This document shows, piece by piece, positions 45,153 through 56,800 of a stretch of 64,000 nt of DNA. Below the pieces are notes generated by a model. The model ran no database searches and had not been told where the DNA came from. It saw nothing but the letters and a program-made list of their open reading frames with translations. A program made the translations under genes and the position numbers. Source of the stretch: Prevotella sp. (GTDB taxonomy: Bacteria; Bacteroidota; Bacteroidia; Bacteroidales; Bacteroidaceae). The DNA is taken from the NCBI GenBank assembly GCA_017619755.1, contig JAFZRU010000035.1, positions 1 to 64,000 on the forward strand, given 5' to 3'. Position 1 is the stretch's first letter. The number at the start of each line of letters is the position of its first letter.

Positions 45153-48100
45153 TTATTTGAAAATCTTTATAGCCTTCTTAGTGCCGTCGGAGTAGGTCAC
45201 CTCCATGATGTTCACACCTTGTTGGGCCTTGTTCAAGCGGCGGCCACCAAGGTCGTAGAAGGTCACACCAACTACCTTGCCGTTATTGCCGTCCACCTCG
45301 CTGATGCTGGTGTTCACGCTGACAGGGACGGAGTTGGCGTTGAGAACCTCGCCGGTGGATTGGTCAATCAGCAGACCCACAACACGGAGTTTGCTATTGT
45401 CCTGGATGATATTCTCCGCACTGGTGTTCACTGCGTCTGACAGTTTGAAGCTGTAGCTGTGCTTCACCACATCCTCGGCCTTCACATTGGCGGGGATGCT
45501 GCCTTTCAGGCCACCTATCTCCGAAACGAGAATGGCTACGTCGTTGAACACAAGACCTGGGATGCTGCTCTCAAGAGCTTCGAAACCGCCCATCTCACCA
45601 TAACCGCCACCGGCATAGTAGTTGGACTGGTTCCAGTCACTGCCCTCACCTGTGAGACCGTCGGACACCAGTACGTACTCAATGGCATACTTGCCTTCGG
45701 TGATGTCAAACGGGAAGGATACCTCGGCGTTCACATCAACATTTTCTCCATCCTCACTGAGAACTGCGGTGAAATCAATGGTTGCATAGGCGAATTGCGT
45801 GGCACGTGCCTGCAAGTCGGACACTACGCCGAAGTCATCGTTACCTGTTCCGTAATACGGGTCAACCTCTATCTTGCGGTCAATCCATGCGTCGGGGAAG
45901 CCTGTGACAACGTTGGGGAAGAAACTGGAGCCCATGATTTCCATCGGGTCGCCATTATGATAGCTGATGCGCACGAAATCATTGGGATAGAGTTCGGCAA
46001 GCTTCTCCAAGGCCACCAAGCCACGTGTACACCAACCGCACCAAGTGCCGGTGTATTCCTCAATGAGGGTCTTGTGAGTGGGCACCCAATTCATCACGTT
46101 CACCGGGATGGTGGTGCTGGCTGATGCGTCTTCGTTGTCTGCACCATTCACCTTCGACACTTTCACGTTCAGCTCATAAGAGCCTATTTCTGCAATGGCG
46201 GGAAGGTTGATGGTAGTGACGAATGCCTTGCCAAAGAAGCCCTCCACAGGCTCAGCAAGGTCAATGTGCTGCGTACCATTCTGACTGGCCACGGTATATT
46301 CCACATCGATGGACTGGGCACCATTGGCGCCATGGTTGGTGAGGTCGAGTTGGATGTCGAATGGAGCATTGGCCAGCACGTATGCCTCTTCTCCTTCTGA
46401 GGTAGCCACGGCGTTGGCTTTCACCTTGCTGCCGCCCAAGGTGACTTGGATGGCGGCGTTCACCCCGAACAGGTCGGACAGGTTGAGCCATTTCATGAAG
46501 CCGGCACTGGTGTGCAGGTAGAAGCCTTCGTCGCTCTTCTCCTCAATGATGGCGATGGGGCTCAGGTTGTCCTCGAACGAGGTATCATCGATGGTGAAGG
46601 TGTAGCCCACATAGACACCTTCCTCTGGGATGATGTAGGGCTTGTCCAACTTCACGTTGATGAAGCCAGCCTCATCGGGGGTAACGCTTACGCTGGCCAA
46701 ATCGGGAACGTTCTTGCCATCCTCAATGCGCAGTTGGCTGGAAATCCAAGCAGAGATGCCGCTGACACCCCTCACTTCCATCATCGGGATGGTGATGCTC
46801 TCAATGTAAGTGCCTACCAAAGCGGGGTCGGAGAGTTTCATAGCCACATCATAGGTCTCGGGGCGTAACTCGCCGAAAACATAGACATCCTCATCACCAG
46901 TGAAGAAGCCGTAAGAAATGCTGGAACCCACGTCGCTTGGATCGATGTCGGGATAAGCGGGGGTGGCAGCGGCTGGCTGCACCTCGGAGCCAAGGCCTTC
47001 CATCTCATACCAAACGATTTCCGAGCGGCGCTCCTCACCGGCACCACGATAAATGGCTTGTACGCCGTAGGCTTCGGCACCAACGCAATAATAATAAGTG
47101 TAGTGGGTGGTGCCCAAGGCCATGATGTCCCAATTATCGGAGAAGTCGTAGGGAATCTCCGTCATATCCTCGTCGAGGTAGATATAGTCGTCTGCACTGA
47201 GCGTCAACTCTTTCTCCTCACCGTTCACACGGGTGTAAAATACGTATGACAATTTCTCCGGAAGAATGTATTCACCATTGGCATCACTACAGGGGAGTTC
47301 GAATTGTAAGGTACCCCATCCGTAACCGTAAAGGTAGTAATCAACGTCAGGTTCCTCTACATAGAAATCAGTGGGGGTGGCGGGGGTGGCGGCCACTTCC
47401 ACGAAGGGCTTGAGGGTTGCCTTGTCATAAGCGGCAGAATAGTAAACATCGGTGGTGCCGGCGTTAATCAAGAAGGTGGTGCTGTTGCTCAGCGTCTTCG
47501 TCTCCGGGTCGTAATCGAACACGATGTCGCCCTCAGCCAAGCTGTATTCGGTGTACCATTCCTCATACCAGTCATCCCACACCTCCTCTGCGGTGGCGGA
47601 GACAAGATATTGATGGAAATTGGTGTTGTAGTCGGGGCCCATGTACTGGCCGCTCTTGAAGATGGCCTTGTCGCCCTCAATGGTACCCTTCACCCATCCT
47701 TCGGGCATGCCGCTGTAGATGCCCTGAATGTAGATGTCGTTGCCGTCGAAGCCCACATTGGCCAAGCCACCGCTGTATCCTTTGGCGGACACAGAGTATT
47801 GGGTGGTTTCCATACCTTCAGGTGCTACCACCGGCTCGTCTGTCAATGGCTTGAAATAGATGTCCCAGTCGCCATAACCGGCCCACTCTCCATCACCGTA
47901 AACCAAGCCGATGATACTATAGCCATTGGAAAGGTCGGACATCAGCGGACAGCTGATGGTGTTGGTTGTGGCGTTGTAGTTCAGGGTGACGGAATGGCTG
48001 CCTTTAGCCGACGCAAACCATTGTTCCTCTGCGTCGTATGTCAGCAGGTCGGCAAATAACTCATCTCCATCAAGGACATATACTTTCTGGGGGAAGTCGA

Positions 48101-48614
48101 TGGTGATTTTCGAACCATTGATCGTGCCTTTCACCCACGTGCCAAGACCTGCTTGTGAAATAATGTCCTTGATATACACCTCGTTGTTGGGGCCGAACAC
48201 CACCGTGCCAACCATGTTGTCAAAGGTTGTGCTCGTAACATATATGAAATAAACATAGTAGGCAGAACCTTCACGCACGCAATTGATCAATGTGCCTTCA
48301 GGCGTCTTGGTAATCATTTCAAAGTCATTACCAAGAACACGTGCAGGCTTCAGTTGCACGTCTTTGCTGTCAAGACTTTGCTTGGTGAGCTTGGATTGGT
48401 TTTTCTTCATGCTGAAGGCCATGCGTGTGGATTTCAGGCGTTCAGCATCAATTTGTTTTTGTTGCGAGGCCTTCGGGGGCTGGCTCTTGATGACCTTCCC
48501 ATTGGCAGCCTTGGGTGCGGGAAGGTCTTTGGAGAGCGGCCTCAGAGGACGCTGCGCCAAACTGGTGGCAGACACCATGAGGGCTGCCAGGGCAAAAAGC
48601 GTAAACTTTTTCAT
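45153..48614 (-). CDS. Large secreted protein with Omp28/thioredoxin-like domain and type IX sorting domain
   Basis: An 1153-residue secreted protein. The signal peptide (1-20) is followed by a basic, Ala/Pro/Gln-rich stretch and a long region of probable beta domains. An Omp28-like thioredoxin-fold domain begins near residue 850 (TLIEEYTGTWCGWCTRGLV). It retains a CxxC, so oxidoreductase activity is possible. The last ~75 residues (GVTFYDLGGRRL ... GVNIMEVTYSDGTKKAIKIF) form a typical Por/type IX C-terminal sorting domain. Outer-membrane translocation and surface attachment or release are expected. Function otherwise unknown. A strong terminator follows. Confidence 0.85.
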   Translation of the reverse strand: MKKFTLFALAALMVSATSLAQRPLRPLSKDLPAPKAANGKVIKSQPPKASQQKQIDAERLKSTRMAFSMKKNQSKLTKQSLDSKDVQLKPARVLGNDFEMITKTPEGTLINCVREGSAYYVYFIYVTSTTFDNMVGTVVFGPNNEVYIKDIISQAGLGTWVKGTINGSKITIDFPQKVYVLDGDELFADLLTYDAEEQWFASAKGSHSVTLNYNATTNTISCPLMSDLSNGYSIIGLVYGDGEWAGYGDWDIYFKPLTDEPVVAPEGMETTQYSVSAKGYSGGLANVGFDGNDIYIQGIYSGMPEGWVKGTIEGDKAIFKSGQYMGPDYNTNFHQYLVSATAEEVWDDWYEEWYTEYSLAEGDIVFDYDPETKTLSNSTTFLINAGTTDVYYSAAYDKATLKPFVEVAATPATPTDFYVEEPDVDYYLYGYGWGTLQFELPCSDANGEYILPEKLSYVFYTRVNGEEKELTLSADDYIYLDEDMTEIPYDFSDNWDIMALGTTHYTYYYCVGAEAYGVQAIYRGAGEERRSEIVWYEMEGLGSEVQPAAATPAYPDIDPSDVGSSISYGFFTGDEDVYVFGELRPETYDVAMKLSDPALVGTYIESITIPMMEVRGVSGISAWISSQLRIEDGKNVPDLASVSVTPDEAGFINVKLDKPYIIPEEGVYVGYTFTIDDTSFEDNLSPIAIIEEKSDEGFYLHTSAGFMKWLNLSDLFGVNAAIQVTLGGSKVKANAVATSEGEEAYVLANAPFDIQLDLTNHGANGAQSIDVEYTVASQNGTQHIDLAEPVEGFFGKAFVTTINLPAIAEIGSYELNVKVSKVNGADNEDASASTTIPVNVMNWVPTHKTLIEEYTGTWCGWCTRGLVALEKLAELYPNDFVRISYHNGDPMEIMGSSFFPNVVTGFPDAWIDRKIEVDPYYGTGNDDFGVVSDLQARATQFAYATIDFTAVLSEDGENVDVNAEVSFPFDITEGKYAIEYVLVSDGLTGEGSDWNQSNYYAGGGYGEMGGFEALESSIPGLVFNDVAILVSEIGGLKGSIPANVKAEDVVKHSYSFKLSDAVNTSAENIIQDNSKLRVVGLLIDQSTGEVLNANSVPVSVNTSISEVDGNNGKVVGVTFYDLGGRRLNKAQQGVNIMEVTYSDGTKKAIKIFK

Positions 48615-48702
48615 AGGTTTGGTTTTTGATGAATATTAGTGTGTCTCCTTGTGGGAGACGGCACGTGAATGAATAAAAATTTGAAAATCAAGATTGTAAG
48701 GC

Positions 48703-49353
48703 TCAGAATTGTTGCTTCTGGGTCTTCACCGCACCATTGACGTAGGTAATGCGTGAGACATAGATTCCATGCGACGGATGCGAGATGCGACGACCGTCGA
48801 GGGTGAAGTACTCAACGGTGGAAATGGCAGCCGAAACATCGGTATGGTGGATGTGCGATGGGTCATAGACGAAATTAAGCGTCACCTTTGGGCCGCGAGT
48901 GTCAAGCGATGGCTTCTTTGTCACCGGATTGATCTTGTATTTGAGCAATTGAAATTCTGCCACAGCAGTACCATCGGAAATGGGAAGCCACTCTGTCAGC
49001 ATGTTGCGCTTCTCATTGCCTTTCATTGTGCCAGTTTCAGATGTCCAACTGCCTGTTGTCTCGCGCATCACGCAGTTGGTGGGGAAACAAGTTTGAAAGG
49101 CACCATTGGGCAATGCGGTGATGGAATATTCAGTGCCGCAGGTCACTTCCTCGGAGGTCTTGTTTTCCACAGACAAGCCGGAGGGAATTTGCACGTCACC
49201 ATAACCCAAGTCTTCAATAGTGGTCAGTTGGAGGACGGTGCCATCAACCACCACATTGCCTTGACTATCCACGAACTGCAAGGGGAAGTCTTGAGCGTGA
49301 AGTGTTGGAACACCCATCAGCATGGGGATGATAAAAGTAAACAATTTCTTCAT
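48703..49353 (-). CDS. Small secreted protein with type IX-like C-terminus
   Basis: A 216-residue protein with signal peptide (1-20, ...PTLHAQ). The body has no motif I know. The C-terminus (EYFTLDGRRISHPSHGIYVSR) follows the same F/L-x-G-R-R-I ... G-I-Y pattern as type IX sorting domains. It stands upstream of the Omp28-like gene on the same strand, with an 88-bp gap that contains a GTCTCC/GGAGAC stem (48643-48660). The two may share a transcript. Function unknown. Confidence 0.75.
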   Translation of the reverse strand: MKKLFTFIIPMLMGVPTLHAQDFPLQFVDSQGNVVVDGTVLQLTTIEDLGYGDVQIPSGLSVENKTSEEVTCGTEYSITALPNGAFQTCFPTNCVMRETTGSWTSETGTMKGNEKRNMLTEWLPISDGTAVAEFQLLKYKINPVTKKPSLDTRGPKVTLNFVYDPSHIHHTDVSAAISTVEYFTLDGRRISHPSHGIYVSRITYVNGAVKTQKQQF

Positions 49354-49443
49354 ATAAGATTTTTTTTGTGAAAGTTAGAATGTATGGAATCGGCCAGGTG
49401 GAACGTGTCCTCCTGTTGGTGTTATTTTGTCATTTCCAACGTG

Positions 49444-49572
49444 CAAAATTAGCACAAATGCATCAATTTGCCAAGTGAATGCTTCGTTTTTTTCATTTTT
49501 CTCTCATTTTTATACCATTTCTTTTCTTCTTCCTCAACTATTTCCCCCGGCTTCCCAAAGGGGAGCCGGGGG
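49444..49572. promoter_or_regulatory. Promoter for the 216-aa gene and GC-rich palindrome
   Basis: On the minus strand, TTGG at 49474-49471, 19 nt, TAATTTTG at 49451-49444. At 49544-49572 there is a GC-rich palindrome (13-bp arms around AAA, one wobble pair) that may end the cellobiose phosphorylase transcript. Its core CTTCCCAAAGGGGAG recurs at 27571. Nothing else is seen in 49354-49646. Confidence 0.45.
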
Positions 49573-49646
49573 ATGAATGTGTTCAGAAAAAGATGGCGAG
49601 AGATTTTCCCTGATGAGTCAATCCCCATTTATGAACTGAAGATTGT

Positions 49647-52091
49647 TCATCCCATCACGACGGTTACCTCGTGGCTTCCGGGGTGATAGGGGATGGTGTT
49701 GCCTTCCACGGGGGTGCCGTCAACCTCCATGCTGACTACACCGGTGTTGACGCCCTGCGGGTTGCAGATGCGGATGCGGTATTCAGCATCTCGGAACTTG
49801 CGTTTCACGGAGTACTCGGTGGCGGTGGATGGCACGCAGGGGTCGATGAGCAGGCCGTCATATTCGGGCTTGATGCCAAGAATGTATTGGCTTACCGTGA
49901 GCCACATCCATGCTGCGGTGCCGGTGAGCCAACTGTTCTTCCCCTCTCCGGGGCGGGCGGCGTCCTTGCCGGCAACCATCTGGCAATTGACGTAAGGCTC
50001 CACTTTGTGCAGGGTGCTGTATTTCTCCTCCACATAGCTTGGGAGGATTTTGCGATAGTGGCTCCAAGCATCGTCACCACGTCCGGCGAGGGTCTCACCG
50101 ATTATCACCCATGGGTTGTTGTGGCAGAAGATGCCGGCATTCTCCTTGTAACCTTCTGGGTAGCTGCTTATTTCGCCGTACTCATAGACATACTTGGTGA
50201 AGGCGGGGTTGTTGAGTACAATGCCATGTTCACATTCCAAACGCTCCTTCACGGAATCGAGGGCCTTTTCAACCATGCCATCGTTGGCACCGATGCGGGC
50301 CATTGTGCACCATCCCTGGCTCTCGATGAAGATTTGAGCCTCCTCGTTTTCTTTTGAGCCGATTTTGCGACCGTAATAGTCGTAGGCACGGAGATACCAA
50401 GCGCCATCCCAACCGTCGCGTTTCACTGCCTCCACCATCTCAGCCACATACTTGCTGGCGCGCTCGGCTTCCGCCTCTTCGCCTACACGGCGGCAGAGAG
50501 CAACGTATTCGTTACCGGTCACGACGAAGAGGCCGGCAATCATCAGACTCTCTGCTTTCGAACCCTCCGTCTTGTTCTCAGTCGTTTGGAACGATTCGTT
50601 CGGATCCCAAGAGAAGCAGTTCAAGTTGAGGCAGTCGTTCCAGTCGGCACGACCGATGAGTGGCAGCTGGTGCGGCCCGAGATTGTTCACTACATGGTCA
50701 AACGACACACGCAAGTGCTCCATCAGCGGAACCTCGCTGCCCGGTTGGTTGTCGAAAGGCACCATCTCGTCGAGAATGCTGAAGTCGCCTGTTTCCTTGA
50801 TATAGGCCACAGTGCCGAAGATGAGCCAGCAGGGGTCGTCGTTGAACCCACCTCCAATGTCGTTGTTGCCGCGCTTTGTCAGAGGTTGGTACTGGTGGTA
50901 GCATCCTCCGTCGGGGAACTGCGTGGAGGCGATGTCGATAATGCGCTGACGGGCGCGCTCCGGTATCTGGTGCACGAAGCCCACCAGGTCTTGGTTGGAG
51001 TCGCGGAAGCCCATCCCACGACCGATGCCGCTCTCAAAGAAGGAGGCGGAACGCGACATGTTGAACGTCACCATGCACTGGTATTGGTTCCAGATGTTCA
51101 CCATGCGGTCAAGCTTGTCATTGCCGGTGTCCACCACGTAGATGTCGAGCAGACGGTCCCAGTATTCATGCAGGGCTTCGAAGGCTGCATCCACCTTTTC
51201 TGTCGTGTCATAAAGAGCGATGGCGGCTTTGGCTTTCTCCTTGTTGATTACCTGCGGGGCGATGAATTTTTCCTCTTGGACGTTCTCTACATAACCGAGC
51301 ACAAAGATGAAATCACGACTCTCGCTGGGTTGCAGCTCCACTTCGATGTAGTGGGAGGCGATGGGGCTCCATCCATGGGCGTGGCTGTTGCGTGGACGTC
51401 CTTCCATCACGGCATCGGGTTGGTCGAAGCCGTTGTAGAGACCCACGAAAGTTTCGCGGTCGGTGTCGTAGCCGTCGATGGGTGTATTGACACTGTAGAA
51501 GGCGTAGTGGTTGCGGCGTTCGCGGTATTCCGTCTTGTGGTAGATGACAGAACCTTCAATTTCCACTTCACCCGTGGAGAAATTGCGTTGGAAATTCTCC
51601 ATGTCGGTGGCGGCATTCCACAAGCACCACTCCTCGAAGGAGAAGAGTTGCAGACGCTTCACCTCGTCGGTGGTGTTCGTCAGCGTGAGTTTCTGCACCT
51701 CACACCAGCTTTTCAGTGGTACGAAGAAAAGTACGCTGGCTTCAATGCCATCTTTGCGCGATGTGATTCTCGTATAACTCATGCCATGTCGGCACTCGTA
51801 GAAATCAAGCGCAGTCTTGCATGGCTTCCAACCGGGATTCCATACGGTGTCGCCGTCCTTGACATAGAAATATCTTCCTCCATTGTCCATCGGCACGTTG
51901 TTGTAACGATAGCGAGTGAGCCGGCGGAATTTGGCATCCTTGTAGAAGGAGTAGCCGCCGGCGGTGTTGCTGATGAGGGAGAAAAAATCTTCGTTGCCAA
52001 GGTAGTTGATCCATGGCCACGGGGTTTGTGGGTCTGTAATGACATATTCGCGATGCTCATCGTCGAAATGGCCGTATTTCTTCTGGTTCAT
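49647..52091 (-). CDS. Cellobiose phosphorylase (GH94)
   Basis: An 814-residue cytoplasmic enzyme that splits cellobiose with phosphate to glucose 1-phosphate and glucose, saving ATP. It begins [19 protein letters not shown] and carries the GH94 landmarks [15 protein letters not shown] (with the catalytic Asp), [13 protein letters not shown] and [21 protein letters not shown]. Length and N-terminus fit cellobiose phosphorylases rather than cellodextrin or chitobiose phosphorylases. There is no signal peptide. No cellobiose transporter or cellulase gene is adjacent. It is third in a minus-strand row after paaK and the ACT protein (35-bp gap). Confidence 0.93.
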   Translation of the reverse strand: MNQKKYGHFDDEHREYVITDPQTPWPWINYLGNEDFFSLISNTAGGYSFYKDAKFRRLTRYRYNNVPMDNGGRYFYVKDGDTVWNPGWKPCKTALDFYECRHGMSYTRITSRKDGIEASVLFFVPLKSWCEVQKLTLTNTTDEVKRLQLFSFEEWCLWNAATDMENFQRNFSTGEVEIEGSVIYHKTEYRERRNHYAFYSVNTPIDGYDTDRETFVGLYNGFDQPDAVMEGRPRNSHAHGWSPIASHYIEVELQPSESRDFIFVLGYVENVQEEKFIAPQVINKEKAKAAIALYDTTEKVDAAFEALHEYWDRLLDIYVVDTGNDKLDRMVNIWNQYQCMVTFNMSRSASFFESGIGRGMGFRDSNQDLVGFVHQIPERARQRIIDIASTQFPDGGCYHQYQPLTKRGNNDIGGGFNDDPCWLIFGTVAYIKETGDFSILDEMVPFDNQPGSEVPLMEHLRVSFDHVVNNLGPHQLPLIGRADWNDCLNLNCFSWDPNESFQTTENKTEGSKAESLMIAGLFVVTGNEYVALCRRVGEEAEAERASKYVAEMVEAVKRDGWDGAWYLRAYDYYGRKIGSKENEEAQIFIESQGWCTMARIGANDGMVEKALDSVKERLECEHGIVLNNPAFTKYVYEYGEISSYPEGYKENAGIFCHNNPWVIIGETLAGRGDDAWSHYRKILPSYVEEKYSTLHKVEPYVNCQMVAGKDAARPGEGKNSWLTGTAAWMWLTVSQYILGIKPEYDGLLIDPCVPSTATEYSVKRKFRDAEYRIRICNPQGVNTGVVSMEVDGTPVEGNTIPYHPGSHEVTVVMG

Positions 52092-52126
52092 TGTCTTGTT
52101 AGGTTTTGGGATGTGTTGGGATGTGA

Positions 52127-52552
52127 TTAAAGTCTGTAGAGGTCGCTGGCGGCGAGGAGGTCCACTTTTTTCGATTGCAGGATTTGCTCGCAGAGAGCCA
52201 GGTCGGAGGGGCGAATCACCACATTGGCGCCATCGCCGTTGCTGAAGGAGTACATGTACTCGATGAAGACATTGGCGTCACTGAGGCATTTGAGAACCAC
52301 AGCGAGAGAGCCAGGAGTGTTGGGGCATGAGAAGCCGATGACATCAGTGATTTTCACAGTGAAATGTGCTTCCTTGAGCACCTTGTAGCCCAATTCGGGG
52401 TCGCTCACGATGCAGCGGAGGATGCCGAAGTCGGAATTGTCGGCAATGCTCATGGCAGACAGGTTGACACCGGCCTTGCCTAAGACGTCGGTCACCTCGG
52501 TGAGGCGGCCAGACTTGTTCTCTAAGAAAACGGATAATTGTTTTGCTAACAT
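52127..52552 (-). CDS. Double ACT-domain protein
   Basis: A 141-residue protein made of two ACT domains (about 4-70 and 72-140; [25 protein letters not shown] and [21 protein letters not shown]). ACT domains bind amino acids and related ligands as allosteric sensors. It lies 15 bp after paaK. This paaK-ACT pairing is common in Bacteroidetes and archaea near indolepyruvate:ferredoxin oxidoreductase genes, which are not in this window. A regulatory role for aromatic acid metabolism is inferred. Confidence 0.88.
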   Translation of the reverse strand: MLAKQLSVFLENKSGRLTEVTDVLGKAGVNLSAMSIADNSDFGILRCIVSDPELGYKVLKEAHFTVKITDVIGFSCPNTPGSLAVVLKCLSDANVFIEYMYSFSNGDGANVVIRPSDLALCEQILQSKKVDLLAASDLYRL

Positions 52553-52567
52553 GGTAGTAGGTGTTAT

Positions 52568-53866
52568 TTATAGTACTCGTTTGTCTATTACTCTCTTGGC
52601 CTTGCCTGTGGAACGCTCGATGCCCTTTGGCTCCACAAGCTTCACCTTGAAGCCCAGGCCGATGACACTGCGCAACTCGCCTTCGAGCTTGCGTTGGAGA
52701 CCAACCATGTCGGACATGTTGTCGGTGAAGTATTCCTCTTTCACTTCCACTTTCAGCAAACTTGTGTCGGTGTTGTTCACGCGGTCCACCTCCAAGAGGA
52801 AGTGTGGCTCGAATTCGGTTTGCTTGAGAATAACGGCTTCTATCTGTGATGGGAAGACGTTCACACCGCGGATGATGAGCATGTCGTCGCAACGACCCAA
52901 GATGCGGTCCATGCGAACCAACGTACGTCCACAGGAACATTTCTCGTAGTGAAGGGCGGTGAGGTCGTGTGTGCGGTAGCGCAGAAGAGGCATGCCTTCC
53001 TTGGTGAGATGGGTGAAGCATAGTTCGCCGAACTGCCCTTCGGGCAGAGGCTCCCCAGTCTCTGGATTGACAATTTCAGGATAGAAATAGTCTTCATTGA
53101 GGTGTGTGCCATGCTGACATTCACATTCGAAACCAACACCGGGACCGGCAATCTCGCTAAGACCGTAGATGTCGTATGCCTTGATGCCCAAGGTCTCCTC
53201 CAACTTCACGCGCATGTTTTCCGTCCAAGGCTCGGCACCGAAGGCGCCGATGCGTAGTTTGAATTCCTCACGAGGCCATTCCGACTCACGCATGGCCTCT
53301 CCAAGGAACATGGCGTAGGATGGGGTACAACAAAGGGTGGTGGCACCAAAATCATGCATCAGCGTGATTTGTTTCTGCGTGTTGCCCGAGGACATGGGGA
53401 TGACACTGGCACCGATGTTGGTGGCTCCGTCATGCGCACCAAGGCCCCCTGTGAATAGTCCGTATCCGTATGAAATTTGGAAGATGTCTTCCTTGGTGGC
53501 TCCGTAGGAAGTAAAGGCACGGGAGATGCTCTCCGTCCACATGGCAATGTCCTTGCGCGTATGAAGAACCACCACGGGCTTGCCGGTAGTGCCGGAGGAT
53601 GCGTGGATGCGCACAATCTGGCTCATGGGCACGGCGGCGAGGCCAAAGGGGTAAGTGTCGCGAAGGTTCGTCTTGTCTGTGAAAGGCAGTTTGGTGATGT
53701 CCTCAATGCCGTGGATGTCGTCGGGAGTGAGGTCCATCTCCTGGAACCGCTTGCGGTAGAAGGGGGTGTTGTGGTAGCAATAATCTACGATTTTCTTCAG
53801 TCTTCGGCTTTGGATCTCGCGCATTTGGTCGCGGTCCATGCACTCAATACTTTCGTTCCAAAACAT
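52568..53866 (-). CDS. paaK: Phenylacetate-CoA ligase
   Basis: An ANL-family AMP-forming ligase (432 residues) that activates phenylacetate or a related aryl-acid. The P-loop is HASSGTTGKP (88-97). A5 region YGLSEIAGPGVGFECE and the C-terminal hinge region ILGRCDDMLIIRGVNVFPSQIE are clear. No aerobic paa ring-degradation genes are present, so in this anaerobe it more likely works with aryl-acids from amino acid fermentation. It is followed by the ACT gene. Confidence 0.93.
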   Translation of the reverse strand: MFWNESIECMDRDQMREIQSRRLKKIVDYCYHNTPFYRKRFQEMDLTPDDIHGIEDITKLPFTDKTNLRDTYPFGLAAVPMSQIVRIHASSGTTGKPVVVLHTRKDIAMWTESISRAFTSYGATKEDIFQISYGYGLFTGGLGAHDGATNIGASVIPMSSGNTQKQITLMHDFGATTLCCTPSYAMFLGEAMRESEWPREEFKLRIGAFGAEPWTENMRVKLEETLGIKAYDIYGLSEIAGPGVGFECECQHGTHLNEDYFYPEIVNPETGEPLPEGQFGELCFTHLTKEGMPLLRYRTHDLTALHYEKCSCGRTLVRMDRILGRCDDMLIIRGVNVFPSQIEAVILKQTEFEPHFLLEVDRVNNTDTSLLKVEVKEEYFTDNMSDMVGLQRKLEGELRSVIGLGFKVKLVEPKGIERSTGKAKRVIDKRVL

Positions 53867-53896
53867 GTTTTAGGTGTGTTATTGATTGATGATTAA

Positions 53897-56800
53897 TTAG
53901 TTACTAAGAATTTCCCTCACCAGCATCATCACGTCGCTCACGTCGATGATATCGTCGTAGTTCAAGTCGCCGTTGCCTTTGATGAAGATGTTCACGGCTT
54001 TGCACAAAATGACATTGACGGTGGTCATTACGTCGATGATATTCACCTCCTTGTCGCCGTTGACGTCGCCGAGGTGGGCGGTATGGTTGATGATATGGAT
54101 GGCCGGAGGAGGAGTGGCGCCCTCCATGGGCAGCAGATAGGCAGAGGTGGGAGTGGCGATCGTGGAGGCAGGGATGAATGCATCGCCCGAGGCATTAAGC
54201 ACGTAGGCTCCCACAGGTAGTGCGTGGCCGCTGACACCTGTGAATTCGTATGCTCCGCACACAACCTTGGGCGAGGCTGTGCTTTCCACGAGGGTGTTGG
54301 TGGCGGTGAGATACAGGGTGTGTCCCACAAGGTCGCAAGTTTCCCCCCAATGACTGTCGGGCACTGCCATAAGGTAGGGGGTGTTGGAGCGCCAGCGATA
54401 GACATCTGTGAACAGGGCCTCGTCACCATTGATTCCGGCCAACTCGCGTAACCAAAGGTCTTTTCCATCGTTGGAGGGAGTGGTGGTGATGCTCCACTTC
54501 AACTGCCGTTGACTGTCGGATGTGTCATAGATGCTATCCACGACGAAGGGTAGTGAGATGGTTTGCCACCCGCACCTGCCGTCGAAGCCGATGGTGGGCT
54601 TATGTGTGGCACTCACATAGGAGGCTTTGAAAGAATAAGGTATGTAGTAATCCTTGCCTTCCACAAGACAGATGTTTTCGGCCTTGTTGCCCAACACCAC
54701 GTTCCTCCCTTGGAAGGAGGCGGGTATGATGGCATCCCTGTCGAAATAATAGATGGTGTTCACATTGCTGTTGGGCATGATGCCGGTGAGCGACAACCCT
54801 TCAAGACTGGCGGCAGCCGCAGTCTCTGGGACACGTGCGAAGAAGGGTGGGGCAGTGGCGTTGCGTTCACCAGTAGCAGTCCAAGTAACAAAACCAGGGG
54901 TGACCGTCCATGTGTTCGATTGATGATAATAAGTGGTGAAGGGGTCCCCAATATCCATGACTGACACATGGTCTCCGAATTCCAAGTTTTCAAATGTCAG
55001 AGGGATGGTGGCACTTTCTCCAGCCTTGATGGTAACCAGTTGCGACATCTGATATTTGTAGTCAGTGTCATGATGGTAGATGTAATAGGACATCAAGCCG
55101 CAATAGTCTTCTTTTGTCTCGTTGCGCAATGTCATCGAACCATCAATCACACGACCGTAATGTATGTCACCACTGATGTTTTTAAAAGATACATTCTCCA
55201 ATGTGAGAATGGGCAGAGAGCCATCTTCGGTGAGGGTGAGTTTTCCCAAACTAAAGGTTTTGTTATAGTTGTTACCTTTGGCCTGTAGTTTGGCAGTATA
55301 GCTGCCGGCTGCCTTGTCAGTGTGGAAATTGATGGTGGCCTCTTGGCCGGCGTCAACGAAACAACCTTCGTAGAGGCTCATGTCATTGTTGAGGATGAGG
55401 TAAGCGGTACCGATAAAGTCAACGTTGCTCGTGTTTCTCACTACCACACGGATTTGCTTGGGGTTGACCCCGCTTTCAAATACTTGTGAGAAACTGGACA
55501 CTTGTAGTACCGGCACAGATGTTTCACCGCCGGAAGGTGCATCGGCATTCGTGAAAACAGCCTTGCCATTGCTTACTTCCATGGTGATGAAATAAATGTT
55601 GTTATCGAGATTTTCACGCCATTGGTTCTCGCCTGGAAGACGGTTGACACCTCTGATTTCATAAGTGCCGTCTTCCAAATTGGCTCCGAACGTACAAGTA
55701 AACTTCATAGTGACAGCACTATCGCGAACCACGCGAAGGTTGGATTTGGTGGAGAGCACTTCAACTAAGGAGTCATTGCTGAAAAGACCAATACCGGCAT
55801 CGGCGTGTACGAGGTTGACAACGCCGGTGACGCTGTAGTTAAATGACTTCTTGACACCCGATATTTTACTATAGGTGTTGGTGCCGGCCGTGGTGTTGAG
55901 TTGTTGTGTTGCGAGATAGGAGGGTGAGGGGTCAACCTTTGTGGTTGGGGGATGTATTCCCACTGTTATGCGCTGGGAATTGTCGAAGGCGGAATATTCT
56001 TCAGCCAACACGGAAGGGCGGAGGGAACTAAGGCTGAAATAGCCGTTGGACTTGCCGCCAGCACCCCAGTTGATGTGAAAGAGTCCGTGACCGTCGTAGC
56101 CGTCGCAAATGAACACATGGGTGAGAGTGGACGAAGTGGCACCGGTGTAAAGCACGGGGCGGTGGTTGAGCAACTCGTTGTAAACGATGTCGCACCACAC
56201 ATCGTTGTTATAATTGGAGCGGCGCAACTCGCGAACCTCGTCGGAAAAGCCGAAAATGTCATGAAGAGCTTGAGGAATCATGGTGGTGTAGGCTCCAGCG
56301 GCATCGCTCTTGTAATTCATTTCCACAGAATGACCACAGTATAGCATCAAGTCGGCCACGGCTTCCAAAGAGGCGTCCACATCCTCATTTTTGGACAAGG
56401 GATAGTAAGCACCTTTCATCTTTTCCCAAGAAAACGTAGTAGGGGGAAGAGAAGCGTAGCGCATGCCATTGATGGCTGTGTAGGCGGGGATGGAGGGGGT
56501 GGCTGTCACCGGCCATTCGTGATAATTCATCACCTGGGCCATGGCGGTGGCCACACAACCAGCAAGCGATTGTGTGCCGTCGGCCATGAAGCATTTCAAG
56601 TTATAGGGGGCTTTCTGGTCCCATGTGGTGGTCAACAACGGGGGGATGGCATGGCGGGGAGAACTGTTGGTTGATGAGGTGGAGGCGGCACGGGTGGCAG
56701 TGGTTTGGATGGCGGTTTTTTTGCTCGGGTGACGGGTGATGGTTAACTCGTCAGCATACCAATCAAGGAGATATCGCAAGCCACCAGGTATGTCTTCGGC

